A stretch of 64,000 nucleotides of DNA from assembly GCA_030374805.1 (NCBI GenBank), contig JARGSG010000001.1, positions 620,001 through 684,000 on the forward strand, written 5' to 3'. The stretch comes from Gracilaria gracilis. Taxonomy: Eukaryota; Rhodophyta; Florideophyceae; Gracilariales; Gracilariaceae. Shown in pieces: positions 1-9,500 of this stretch. Every line of letters begins with the position of its first letter. Position 1 is the first letter of the stretch. Position numbers and translations under genes: made by a program. The notes beneath the pieces were generated by a model. That model was not told where the DNA came from. It saw only the letters and a program-made list of their open reading frames with translations, and searched no databases.

Positions 1-355
1 TGCGTCTCCAGGCAGGGAGGTCTTGGACTAGCATTTGCACGGCATCTTTAAGGTCGTCCCGATTGAGTGGTTTACCCCAGAACGCGTAGCGCTTAAGAAG
101 TGTGCAGATGCGTTCTTCTTCCGTCAGCGTTAGCGATCTGCCGAAGGTAATTGCCGGCTTTGTTTTGTCTTCGTGATTGTATCGGTACCAAAGTGTACTT
201 GGTGGAACTCCTACCCGGGCTGCTGCTTTGCGGAATGACAATCCACGTCGTACGAGCTTCTTGCCTCGGCGGTAACGTCTGTCTGGATCAAGAAAGCGCT
301 GACTTGCCTGGAGGTCGAGCACAATGTTACCAGCCGAGGCAGGAATACGGGGCAT
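1..355 (-). CDS. CENP-B/pogo-type transposase, N-terminal part (runs off left edge)
   Basis: The minus-strand frame opens at the ATG complementary to 353-355 and stays open to the window edge, giving about 118 residues with no stop. It has a basic stretch, then a helix-turn-helix of the psq/pogo kind (core around SFRKAAARVGVPPSTLWYRY). A second helical segment beginning LTLTEEERI resembles the CENP-B-type DNA-binding half. The same order (helix-turn-helix, short basic linker, LTF/EEE start of a second helical domain) is found in the pogo-like gene that starts at 1432, but the sequences are clearly different families. The catalytic DDE part would lie outside the window. It may be a transposase or a domesticated CENP-B-like protein; the part seen does not decide. 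It is partial, and no break is visible. Confidence 0.65.
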   Translation of the reverse strand, partial: MPRIPASAGNIVLDLQASQRFLDPDRRYRRGKKLVRRGLSFRKAAARVGVPPSTLWYRYNHEDKTKPAITFGRSLTLTEEERICTLLKRYAFWGKPLNRDDLKDAVQMLVQDLPAWRR

Positions 356-1076
356 GATGGTGGTGGAATGAGTTGTGTGAAGGTTCTCAGAGGCGGTTGT
401 AGAGATGATAGATGTTTTCAATTTGGTCTTGGTGTATCTCGAAGATGTCTACCGCTTTTATAAGCTTGGAGATGCTACAATGCCGTGTCTGTTGGTTCTT
501 TGGTGCAAATGATGTGGGACGCTTTTGGAAAGTGTGCAGAAGGTTTGAATTTGGGGAATGGTTCTGTTATAGTTAACTCAGGTGGTGAATAGATATAGAA
601 GGAAGAGGGGGAGATTTCGAGATGTTGAAAAGAACTGCTACAGTGTTGATGAGAGCTGTGATTCTATGAATGCCTGGTTTCCTTTGTGCATAGGGAGTAC
701 ACTGTGCTTATGTGAGTCAGCTACAGAAGTTTTTGATGGCAGTAGAGAGCGAGATATCAATCTGGGAGATGGTTTTGGACGAAGAAGGACACTACACCTA
801 AAGTCTGGCCATCGCGCAATGCGCCTGCAGTGCTGTTTCGGTTCGCGTGGTGGCGGTTGTTTCCCATAGGGAGTCTACTGGAACGCGAGGGAACTTGTTT
901 AGAGGTATAGGGGCGCTTGGAAGTTGTGTGTTGGAGGTGAAGCGATAGCTTCTTTGCCAGAAAGTTTACTAAAAAGAGACGGAAAACTCACGAGTTTTTC
1001 AAAGATGACCTCCAAACTAGAATTTTCCTTTGTTTCAATAGGAGGACACCTGTTCAATGACCAGGGCAACCCTCAG
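356..1076. other. Intergenic, no gene seen
   Basis: This stretch lies between the left-edge transposase fragment and the terminal repeat of the pogo-like element. Only short open frames without recognisable domains occur. The upstream control region of the minus-strand transposase fragment would lie here. Confidence 0.5.
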
Positions 1077-1078
1077 TA

Positions 1079-1100
1079 CCTTCCCGGGGAGGGCATTGTG
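1079..1100 (+). repeat. Left terminal inverted repeat of the pogo-like element
   Basis: The 22 bases begin CCTTCCCGGGGAGGG and match the complement of 30616-30637 with one mismatch. TA precedes them at 1077-1078. Just inside, GTGGTGCAC at 1116-1124 is also mirrored inside the right repeat (30610-30618). The left side has a short internal duplication of about 18 bases (GGGCATTGTG / GGGCTAATGTG) that the right side lacks. Confidence 0.85.
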
Positions 1101-1431
1101 AGGCATAGGGCTAATGTGGTGCACTAAATGCTGTCGAATGTTTTCAAAACCTTGATAACCGATAATCTTTACAACCCGCACTTTGCTGTCTCTGTTTCAA
1201 CTTTTTCTACACCTCCCGAACAATTTAGAAGAAACGAGGACGCTCTATAGTTTTCAAACTGTGTACAGAAGCCGACACATCACGTAAACATCTTTGTATC
1301 AATTACCCTATGACATTCTTGTTTCAAACCGGTTTCGACGCTCCCAGCCCTTGCGCTGCCTCTACGGCACGAAAAAATCCCGACCTTGACAGTCGCTCGA
1401 AAGCAGACACAACCTGTATCCCTACAACGCC
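1101..1431. promoter_or_regulatory. 5' untranslated region of the pogo-like element
   Basis: This is the subterminal region between the left inverted repeat and the transposase start codon at 1432. It must carry the transposase promoter. No TATA box or other specific element could be singled out. Confidence 0.4.
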
Positions 1432-1696
1432 ATGACCACAACGTCAATGCGACGACAAACTCTGAGGCCGAAGAAAAGAGAAAAGGCAGAAGATAGTACT
1501 CGAAACAAACGCAACCAAGCCTTTCTTCTACTGAAAAACAACCAATCCTACAGAGCAATTCATCGAGCAACAAAACTCTCCATGGGAACAATAGGCACGT
1601 TAAAAGGTCAAATGAAGCTTGTAGCCAAGGAGAAGTTGCCCTACGATGATTCTGAACACGACCTCCGACGAAATCGAAAACCTGTTCTCACATTTA
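1432..1696 (+). pseudogene. Pogo-like transposase, segment 1 of 4 (helix-turn-helix)
   Basis: This is the first exon-like block of the split transposase. It starts at an ATG and encodes a basic N-terminus (RRQTLRPKKREK) followed by a helix-turn-helix around QSYRAIHRATKLSMGTIGTL, the DNA-binding fold that binds terminal repeats in pogo transposases. The frame is broken at 1696 by an inverted solo LTR. The last five bases, ATTTA at 1692-1696, are its target duplication. Reading resumes at 2497 in the same phase, where the next residues (KEERAIIARLKE) parallel the LTEEERICTLLKR segment of the left-edge gene. As it stands the frame meets a stop inside the LTR after 89 residues, so no full protein can be made. 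Confidence 0.8.
1692..1696. repeat. Target site duplication ATTTA of the solo LTR (left copy)
   Basis: ATTTA here and at 2492-2496 flank 1697-2491, whose ends read TG on both strands. Five bases is the usual Ty3/gypsy duplication length. Confidence 0.9.
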
Positions 1697-2491
1697 TGTA
1701 GTGCAATGCCCCAATGGGGAAAGAACCACGAAGACGTTCGGGATCTTCCTCACACGAGGTAGCACAGCAAGCAGAACCTTCCAGGGATGACACGACTAAG
1801 CCGGGGTGTAAAGCCGAGGTCCTTCTTCACGTCGAGCGTAGGGAGGTGAGACAAGAAGGTATTCCGCGTGAGCGGCATGTGTGTGTTATCCACCAATAAG
1901 GCGAAGTGTCCACAGTGTGGCGAGTGCGACGCGGGGTGAGCACAGGCTGCGAGTGGCGGAGTAACCACCCAAAGGCCAGGGGGAAAAGGGAAAGGAAAGA
2001 AAAGGAAAAGGGGAGGCCACAAGATGTAATTAAGAATACGGCAAAGCCGGTGGAAACCTTATACAAGGGCGAACGCGACAGCAATTGGTAAATACTCTCA
2101 ATAGTGGGTTCGTTTACGGGATGCAGGGAGGATAGACAGTCCGTAGGCTACGGGATATCCCTCCAAGGAGGAGTTGAGTACCGCCGAAGGCGAAGCAGTC
2201 TAGAGCCAAAACACTGGTTGGGGGAGGTCTACTGGGTGCGACGGCAGAGTTGCCGGCGCACTAAGTAGTGTAGCTCGCCTCCCGTACTGTACGGCAAATA
2301 CCATAATAATCTAGAATACCCCCATAAAGGGTGCAGAATTACCAGCCATGCTGTGCCAACCTCCTGGACTCTGCCGTGTCCCACGTGTCCCATCCACCAA
2401 CGTGGCCATCGTATATAGTCATAATTAACCCAGCCGACATGTCTGAAATAACTAAGTCATAGGAATCCCTCAAGGAGGGCGTTGCACTTCA
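1697..2491 (-). mobile_element. Solo LTR, inverted, 795 bp
   Basis: On the minus strand the unit begins TGAAGTGCAACGCCCTCC and ends CTACA, the TG...CA pattern of LTRs, and it is flanked by ATTTA duplications. Its start resembles the start of element A's LTR at 3390 (TGAAGGACAACACTCC), followed in both by ACTTAGTTA. Its last 120 bases match A's LTR end in an interrupted way (ACCTCGG, TTTACACCC, CGGCTTAG, GAACGTCTTCGTG). It is therefore a related but diverged family. No internal region remains, so it probably arose by recombination between two LTRs of a full element. It sits inside the transposase frame without removing any of it. Confidence 0.85.
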
Positions 2492-2496
2492 ATTTA
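2492..2496. repeat. Target site duplication ATTTA of the solo LTR (right copy)
   Basis: This is the second copy of the pentamer at 1692-1696. It directly follows the LTR end and precedes the resumed transposase frame. Confidence 0.9.
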
Positions 2497-3389
2497 AAGA
2501 AGAACGGGCAATCATTGCAAGGCTGAAAGAGTGTGAGCGCCACGGCTTTGCAATATCGAAGGAAGCTTTAATGTCGATTGCAGGTGAAATAGCCAATGAC
2601 GGCCGGGGAGGATTTTCAAACGGATCTCCGAGTGATGATTGGATTCCTGGGTATCGCTCCCGTCACCGCGATATTACATTTTGGAAGATAGAGTCCCGAG
2701 AGGGTGCGAAGATTGCTGCAGCTAACACTGAGCACGTCAAGCCGTTAGTACAGGCCTTGAAAGCCTGTGAGGAGCAGAATCCCGGTATACTGAGTGATCC
2801 AACCTGCATATGGAATATGGATGAGACGAAGGTCAGCATAAGTATGACCGAAACTGAAAAAGGCTTCGTTTCGGCAGACAGGAACCACGGTGGTCAGAAG
2901 ATGACGTGTGATTCGCAAGGAAAAAACCTCACCGCTGTTGTGATTGCTTCTGCTGCGGGCGATGCGCTACCTCCTTTCTTTATATTTGCTGGTGCGAATA
3001 ATATGGACCGTTGGTATAATCATTTATCACCCACCGAGTTCAAGGACCAAGCTGGAGTTCCCCACTGGCTGACAAGGAGGGACTGGTTTCCTGAGGACGC
3101 CTTCGTGACATGCAGTGAGAATGGGTCTATGACGCAAGAACTTATTCCGTACGTACTCGACCATATTCAGAGGCACGCACCAAAATACACCAAAGGAAAG
3201 AAGAATCTTCTTCTCGTAGACGGCCACAAGTCGCGCAATGCCCACATATGGATCTCCAAGGCGAAAGAAGCCAGTATTGAAGTCATTCAAAGCCCAGCAA
3301 CTACTTCCCATTTCTTACAAGCCTGTGACCAGTCCATCAATAAGCAGTTCAAAGCTGCGGCCCGAGCAACATTTCATTCTCTTGGAAGG
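2497..3389 (+). pseudogene. Pogo-like transposase, segment 2 of 4 (CENP-B-like domain and DDE core)
   Basis: This segment continues the frame of 1432-1696 and holds the rest of the DNA-binding region plus the catalytic core of a DDE_1 (pogo/Tigger) transposase. The first catalytic Asp is in IWNMDETKV. The second is in LLLVDGHKSRN. The third acidic residue is in FLQACDQSINKQFK, the D of the pogo DDD triad. The hallmark aromatic motif PPFFIFAG lies between the first two. It is cut at 3389 by element A; GAAGG at 3385-3389 is the duplication. The next in-phase residues are at 17299. The catalytic residues are all present, so the damage is from insertion rather than decay. Confidence 0.88.
3385..3389. 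repeat. Target site duplication GAAGG of element A (left copy)
   Basis: GAAGG lies directly before the TG start of the left LTR of element A and recurs at 17294-17298, directly after the CA end of the right LTR. Confidence 0.9.
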
Positions 3390-4240
3390 TGAAGGACAAC
3401 ACTCCTTGGAGGCGATTTGAGGTACTTAGTTAATTTCCGCATCATGCGTTAGTAGATATATATGAGCTACACCGCTATTAGCGTGTCGCCTCGCTGAGGT
3501 AATTTCCACACATGTACACGTGGATTGCACGGCTCGAGGCACCATTTAGCGGGTGTGAATAGCACACGTGTAGCACGGATATGCCAGAGGCAGTGCACCC
3601 AGCATTGCTGTATTTACTTAGATATTTTATAGATTATTTTGCCCGGCGCACCCACTGTCAGTGGTGCGCCGAGCTCAGTACTTAGAGGGTTGAGCACCGC
3701 TCCCCCAAGTAAACTGCCCCTTGCCAAGCAAGGGCTTCTGGCTCTAACTATCACGCCTTCGTGGATTGTTCACCTCCAAGTGGAGTGACGACTGCGTTGT
3801 TCACGTATAGTACCCACCCTTGTGGAGCTCAGAGTATAACCACTATTTGTGTGTCTAGTTCCGACCTATTGTCGTATACTCGCCCCTGTATTGGGTTTGC
3901 TTTCTTCTCTCTCTCTTTTCCCCACTCTGGTGGTTTGCTTTCTCCCCTTTTTGGGTTTGCCTTTTGCCCTGTTCTCAGTGGCCCGTTTCCAACACCTTGT
4001 CGTTGCCGTGCTACTCTCTTTCGAGGACTCATCTCGTGACCGTGTGAACACGTGGGTCTCTACCGACTACTAATCAGCCTAACGCTCCGACGCTTGTCGT
4101 GGTGGTTTGACCTCGGATTTACACCCGGCTTAGCTGTGTCATTCCCGGAGTGCTCCGTTCGCTGTGCTGCCCTGTCGAGGGGAAGATTACGAACGTCTTC
4201 GTGAGCCTGCGCTTTTCCCCGCCAAAGGCGTTGCTCCACA
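3390..4240 (+). repeat. 5' LTR of element A (851 bp)
   Basis: It starts TGAAGGACAACACTCC and ends GCTCCACA. From 3423 on it is nearly identical to 16474-17293. The first 33 bases have no counterpart in the right copy. A short inverted repeat lies at about 3641-3673 (CCGGCGCACCCACTG / CAGTGGTGCGCCG), and a pyrimidine-rich stretch spans about 3900-3980. Confidence 0.9.
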
Positions 4241-4242
4241 CG

Positions 4243-4255
4243 TGGTCTCCCGACC
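4243..4255 (+). other. Primer binding site of element A
   Basis: TGGTCTCCCGACC starts two bases after the LTR end. It begins with TGG, the complement of a tRNA CCA tail, so the primer tRNA would end GGTCGGGAGACCA. The same 13 bases follow the LTR of element B at 13402-13414. A near copy serves element C (28771-28783, minus). Confidence 0.75.
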
Positions 4256-4399
4256 TAGAACGACTAGTTTTGTCGGAAGATTCACTCGTGAATTCACTCG
4301 TGGCGAGGTTAGTCTTTTTGACCTTGTCTCCATTTGGAAGTTCATTGGAAGTCCCAGCCAATTGGCTGTCGATTATCCCGTTGTACGGTTGTTCTTGTC

Positions 4400-6484
4400 A
4401 TGACTCTGTCAGATCGTCCGAAAACACGCAGGCAGACTGGAAGATCGGATCCACCACTTCCGTCACGGATCCCCACCCGTTCACGGTCCCGGACCGAAGG
4501 GATGCCGGCTACTGAAGCTGTGCCGACGACCACTCGACTTCCGCCCACGTTGTTGATCAACCCTCATCGAGGTGAAGGACCGGCTCCTGCCGTTGCTGGT
4601 CCCGCCCCTGAGGCACCTCTGAGGGCTACTCTCAATGACACCCCCCACTTAACTGTGGAAGAGCAGCTCCGCTCCACGCGGGCTGCCCATGCTACCCTTG
4701 CTAAAAAGTTGTCGTTACTTCGAAAGAAGGTGGAGGACACCGCTTTGCAGGACGTTTCTGAGGATCTCCGCGTATTGCGTGGTGATGTCAACTCCCTCTT
4801 GGAAGCTTTCGGAGGACCCGCTAATTTCGTGGAGGACGTGGCTGAAAAGTTTACTCGCCTCCGCGCCCGTCTAGAAACGGTGGAACAAACCGTCCTGGTT
4901 GGAGCCAATCGCACGGCTGAGCCGGTTGCTGTTTCACACCGTGACAAGAAGGTCAGTGGATCCAAAGCACGCAAAGAGCGGAAGAACTACGACTCTGATT
5001 CGTCAGCATCTTCTCTTTCTTCTCGCCGGTCAACCGGGTCTGATTCGTCCGACTCGTCGGTAGAAGAAGCCCCTCGTGACCGTTCGTCACGCTCAAAGCG
5101 GTCATCAGCCACCCAAGGTGTGATACGCGCCCGCTCGAAGGGAAGGAAGCACTCCAGATTAAAGGAGTTGAAGCCTACCAATCTGCTCTACAAGAAGCTG
5201 TTGTCATACTGGTATTACCGTTTGGAGGACTCCTCATTGGATAGAACTCCCCGTGGGACGGGAAAGGTTAAAGACTGTATCAAACGGATGCAGCTGTCGC
5301 TCCGTAATCAACTGTTTACAGGCGATGATCCCATCTTGGTGTTGGATTTTCTATCACGCTTTGTAGCGGAAGCCGACATCCTTAAGATGAATGAAGGACA
5401 GGCGTTTGTCGCGCTGCCCTATTTTCTACCGGGACTTGCGAAAGATCAGTACAACTCTGTAAGAGGTTCATCTCGCGCCTCTGGAGGAGGGGTTACTTGC
5501 TGGCCTGAATCAGTTCAGTATCTACTGAGGTCCTATGTTACTGGTACCGCCATCCAGTCGGCTATCCTCGCTCTGAGGGACACCAAACAACGCCCCAGCG
5601 AAACGGAAACCGATTACTCGGTGCGCCTGAATAAGGCCTTCCACCGTTGTGGCAATGTTTATTCCGCTCAAGAGCGTTGTACCATGTTCGTTGATGGACT
5701 AGACCCGGCTATACGGACCCTAGTGGCCCGTCGCCGTGAAGAAAACCGTAAGACTACGTACTTGGAACTGGTGCAGTATGCACGTGCCGAAGGCGATGCG
5801 CTACGCGCACGAGTCCCAGGTACCCGGTTGAAGTCCGCTAAAGCGTTGATGTTGGAATCGGGAACCTTGTCGGCGTCAATGCTGACTGAGGAACACTCCA
5901 GTAAGGAGTATGATCATGTGCACTTTGCCCGTAGCGACGTGCTTTCAATCCCGACAACGGAGCTTCCCTCAACCACGGATGCCTCGTTTCAAACGGCTCC
6001 GGACAATACACTGCTGTATGCAGATTCGAACCGAGTTCGACCGCCTCGACTGTCATATAAGAACGGTGGAACCCGGGCTTCACGGCCTGGCTGGCAAGTT
6101 TCCCGCCCAGCGGTGCGATTCTCGAATACTCGGAACGTCAATGCCATTGTTGGATTGATCTGTCACCTCTGCTATACGCGAGGACATACTTCTCCGCAGT
6201 GCGTTTTAACCATGCGTGAATGGGCACAAGTCATTGCCAACTACGAATCCCTCTCACCTGAGGAGAAGGCTTCCGTTCCGATGGCATCGTACATCCGCGC
6301 GAAGATGGATATTCCAGGCCCAATTGCGGCTCCAATTGCCCAGAACATGGTGACCTCTCACCCCCGTACCCCTCTCGAGGGAAATTCAACAGCTACTGCG
6401 GACGCTTCTGCCGCTGGTGTCCAGGCATCAATGGTTCAGAACACTGAGCACACGCTTCAGGCGGAATCTGCTCAGAAAAACTAA
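4400..6484 (+). CDS. gag: Gag polyprotein of element A
   Basis: The intact frame of 694 codons begins at the ATG at 4400; the frame is open further upstream. The N-terminal third contains a coiled-coil-like helix (LAKKLSLLRKKVEDTALQDV), then a serine/aspartate and arginine-rich linker. A Ty3-type capsid region follows, with blocks such as FLSRFVAEADIL and TETDYSVRLNKAFHRCGNVY. Near the C-terminus is a CCHC zinc knuckle, CHLCYTRGHTSPQC. The C-terminal stop follows directly on the codons AAA AAC, part of a heptamer shared with elements B and C, and pol lies in the -1 frame. No frameshift or premature stop is present, unlike in pol. The protein would form the particle shell and bind the RNA. Confidence 0.88.
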   Translation: MTLSDRPKTRRQTGRSDPPLPSRIPTRSRSRTEGMPATEAVPTTTRLPPTLLINPHRGEGPAPAVAGPAPEAPLRATLNDTPHLTVEEQLRSTRAAHATLAKKLSLLRKKVEDTALQDVSEDLRVLRGDVNSLLEAFGGPANFVEDVAEKFTRLRARLETVEQTVLVGANRTAEPVAVSHRDKKVSGSKARKERKNYDSDSSASSLSSRRSTGSDSSDSSVEEAPRDRSSRSKRSSATQGVIRARSKGRKHSRLKELKPTNLLYKKLLSYWYYRLEDSSLDRTPRGTGKVKDCIKRMQLSLRNQLFTGDDPILVLDFLSRFVAEADILKMNEGQAFVALPYFLPGLAKDQYNSVRGSSRASGGGVTCWPESVQYLLRSYVTGTAIQSAILALRDTKQRPSETETDYSVRLNKAFHRCGNVYSAQERCTMFVDGLDPAIRTLVARRREENRKTTYLELVQYARAEGDALRARVPGTRLKSAKALMLESGTLSASMLTEEHSSKEYDHVHFARSDVLSIPTTELPSTTDASFQTAPDNTLLYADSNRVRPPRLSYKNGGTRASRPGWQVSRPAVRFSNTRNVNAIVGLICHLCYTRGHTSPQCVLTMREWAQVIANYESLSPEEKASVPMASYIRAKMDIPGPIAAPIAQNMVTSHPRTPLEGNSTATADASAAGVQASMVQNTEHTLQAESAQKN
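6475..6481 (+). promoter_or_regulatory. Candidate -1 frameshift site between gag and pol of element A
   Basis: GAAAAAC lies immediately before the gag stop TAA. The following pol region is in the -1 frame. The same position in B has GGAAAAC (15667-15673) and in C GAAAAAC (complement of 26532-26538). AAAAC with AAC in the A site is typical of retroviral -1 sites, though the first base is not the ideal A. Confidence 0.5.
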
Positions 6485-6588
6485 TTGTGGGAGTCTCCTC
6501 TCTTGGAGAGGCGCCCTCAGAGTTGAGGCTGAAGGCGCCCGAGGCGTCCCTGTCTCGCTCCCAAGTCCAAATCCTCTCGAGGAATTAG

Positions 6589-9500
6589 GCCGTCGAAGAC
6601 GTGAACTCAGAACACCTTGGTGTTCTTCGTCGACCGTGGATACGGGTAAGAAATAACCGGTTCCCGGATAGAGTTAGGGTGATGGTCAAGCGCAATTACA
6701 AGGTCTATGCCGACCTTGGCCTTTCACCCCAGTTTATGGTGCGTTATCTCACTGTATTAGATACAGGCGCAGGTCCGAACTTCATTGTTGAGACAGCATT
6801 GCCACCCCCCTTGCGGTCACACATTCGCCGTGGCGACATTCCTGACGTCGCTGACGCAAATAACAACCCGTTGTCAACGGTAGGATACATCGAGTTGGTA
6901 ATCCGCTTGGGCTCATGCGTGGTGAAGCTCGACTTTGTCGTTTGTCGGTCCCTGGCCGCCCCAGTCATTTTGGGTTGTGACTTTTGCGACCGCTTTGTCG
7001 ATGCCATTAGGCCCCACCAGAGGCGTGTTGAAATGGAAGATGGTTCGTCCGTGCCGATTGTTCGTCATCCTTTGAAGCATGCCTCCAAGAAGCATGTACC
7101 TCTACCTGCAGCGCAGGAAGCACCACCGAGTTCTCGGGAATCTACGAAGCTTCGTGTTGCCTCCGCGACACGCGTGCCTCCAGAGTCTCAAGTCTGGGTA
7201 CAGGTGAATTCCCGTCAACACGGTTTACGAATCGTCCAGCCATTGCCGTCGTTGTATGATAAATACTCTCTTGCTATTGCTAATGGAGTGGTCCAGGTGG
7301 AACCGGATAATCCGTTTTACGTGTTGATAGCCAATCTAGGCAAAACAACCCAGTATCTGGTGAAAAACCAAGTGATTGGCTCGGTCATGCCGCCTCCAAC
7401 TGCGTTGGTACCGACGAAGATGACTGCTGCCGATGTGCTCGGAATCGTTCACTCTAAGGAGGAGGAGGAGTCTGAATCTCATTCGTCTCCGTCGCCGAGT
7501 CTCTCGGGTCAGCAACCTGTTAAGACAGAGAAGACACGCGTTCCGACGAGTTACGACCAATTGGACCCAGTGAAGGAATTGGAAGAACTCGACTTCGGAC
7601 ATGTTCCGGAGACACACCGCAAACGACTGCGCGACATGCTTCGTGAATTCACCACAATGTGGGATGGTTCTCTCGGAGAGATAAATACCACGGAACACCG
7701 GATTGATCTCCTTCCGAACTCTCGGCCAGTAGCCCAACATCCGTACAGGGCAGGACCCAAGGCCAGAGAAGAAGAGCAATTTCAGGTGGACAAGATGGTC
7801 CGTGCAGGAGTTATAGAACCGGCACATTCGCCGTGAGCATCACCAGTGGTACTGGCTCCGAAACCGGATGGTTCCTGGCGCTTCTGTATCGACTATCGTG
7901 GTCTAAACGCTCTTACCGTCAAGGAAGTGTACCCTATTCCACGTATAGATGAATACATCGATTCTCTCGGAAATGCTACCGTATTTACGGCCTTGGATGC
8001 TAACTGGGGATACTGGCAGGTTCCAGTGAGAAAGGAGGATCAGGACAAGACAGCGTTTGTCTGCCATTCTGGCCTCTACCGTTTTAAACGGATGCCCTTT
8101 GGTTTAACCAATGCTCCTGCTACTTTTCGGCGTGCTATTGATATCCTACTGGCCCGCTTCAAGTGGCGTACTTGTCTCGTCTACCTTGACGACGTCATTG
8201 TATTCTCAGATAATCTGGATGATCACCTCACACATGTGAGAGACATAATGGCCACGTTACGGGACGCCGGAGTGACATTCAAGCTGAGAAAATGCGAATT
8301 CTTCACGGATACCGTCAAGTATCTGGGTCACATAATCCGTCCAGGACGTGTCATGATCGAGGAAGCTCGTGTGAAGTCGCTGAAACAGGCCACAGAACCG
8401 ACTACCCAGACTGAACTGAGATCCTTTCTAGGATTAGTCAACGTCTATAGACGGTTTATTCCCAACTTCGCGGACATTGCGGCACCTCTCAACGCGCTTT
8501 TGCGGAATGGTCAGCCGCCTAAGTTGGACCCATTCACGTCTACTCAGACGGAAGCCTTTAACTCTCTCAAAGAGGCTGTAACCACGGCACCAGTGTTGTC
8601 ACTACCGAAACCGGGACTTTCATATACCGTGGACACGGATTCTAGTGACTATCAGGTAGGCTGCGCCTTGTTACAAACCACCCCAGAGGGGGTACGCAAG
8701 CCAATTGGGTACTGGTCCCGTTCGTTGAACGTGCATGAGAAGAATTACTCCGTCTCGGAGAAGGAATGTCTTGCAGTAGTTTGGGCGTCATTCACACGAC
8801 GTCCCTACCTCATGGGTGCTCATTTCACCGTTTACACGGATCACTCATCATTGAGATGGCTACTCTCCATATCGGAGCCTTCAGGCCGCTTAATGCGTTG
8901 GAGACTGCGTCTTGCAGAGTTTGACTTCGACGTCGCCTACAAGAAGGGCGCCAACAATACACAAGCCGAGGCCCTTTCTCGCCTACCCACCACAGGGGAA
9001 GCGTTAGCCGTCGATGAAGAGGAAATACCCTGCTTCGGAGTTGAAGACTACACCGCAGGTGAAATGGATGATATCGAAGAGGAATGGCCAGACGAACTGG
9101 ATTTTGACCAAAAACTGGATGACCTACTCGCTGTCAGCGAAAGTGCGAACCCCCTACCAGGGAACTTCGTACCCGTTACAACGGAGGAGATGGTTAGGGA
9201 ACAATTCAGCGATCCCTACTGCACGAAGATTCGGGCGCAACTCAATGGAGGAGCTGATCTCCCCTTTCGGGTGAATGATATTGGATACCTCGTTCGCACG
9301 GTAACTGGAAACCCACAAATAGTGGTGCCACACGCCCTACAATCTCGGGTGTTACACTTATCACACTATGCCAAACTTAGTGGCCACGTTGGGGGACGGA
9401 AACTGTACCTTACATTGCGAAGGAAATTCTACTGGCCAGCAATGGCTGTGGATTGCTACGCAACTGTGCCGTTCTGCCCCGAGTGTGCTCGGAATCGCGT

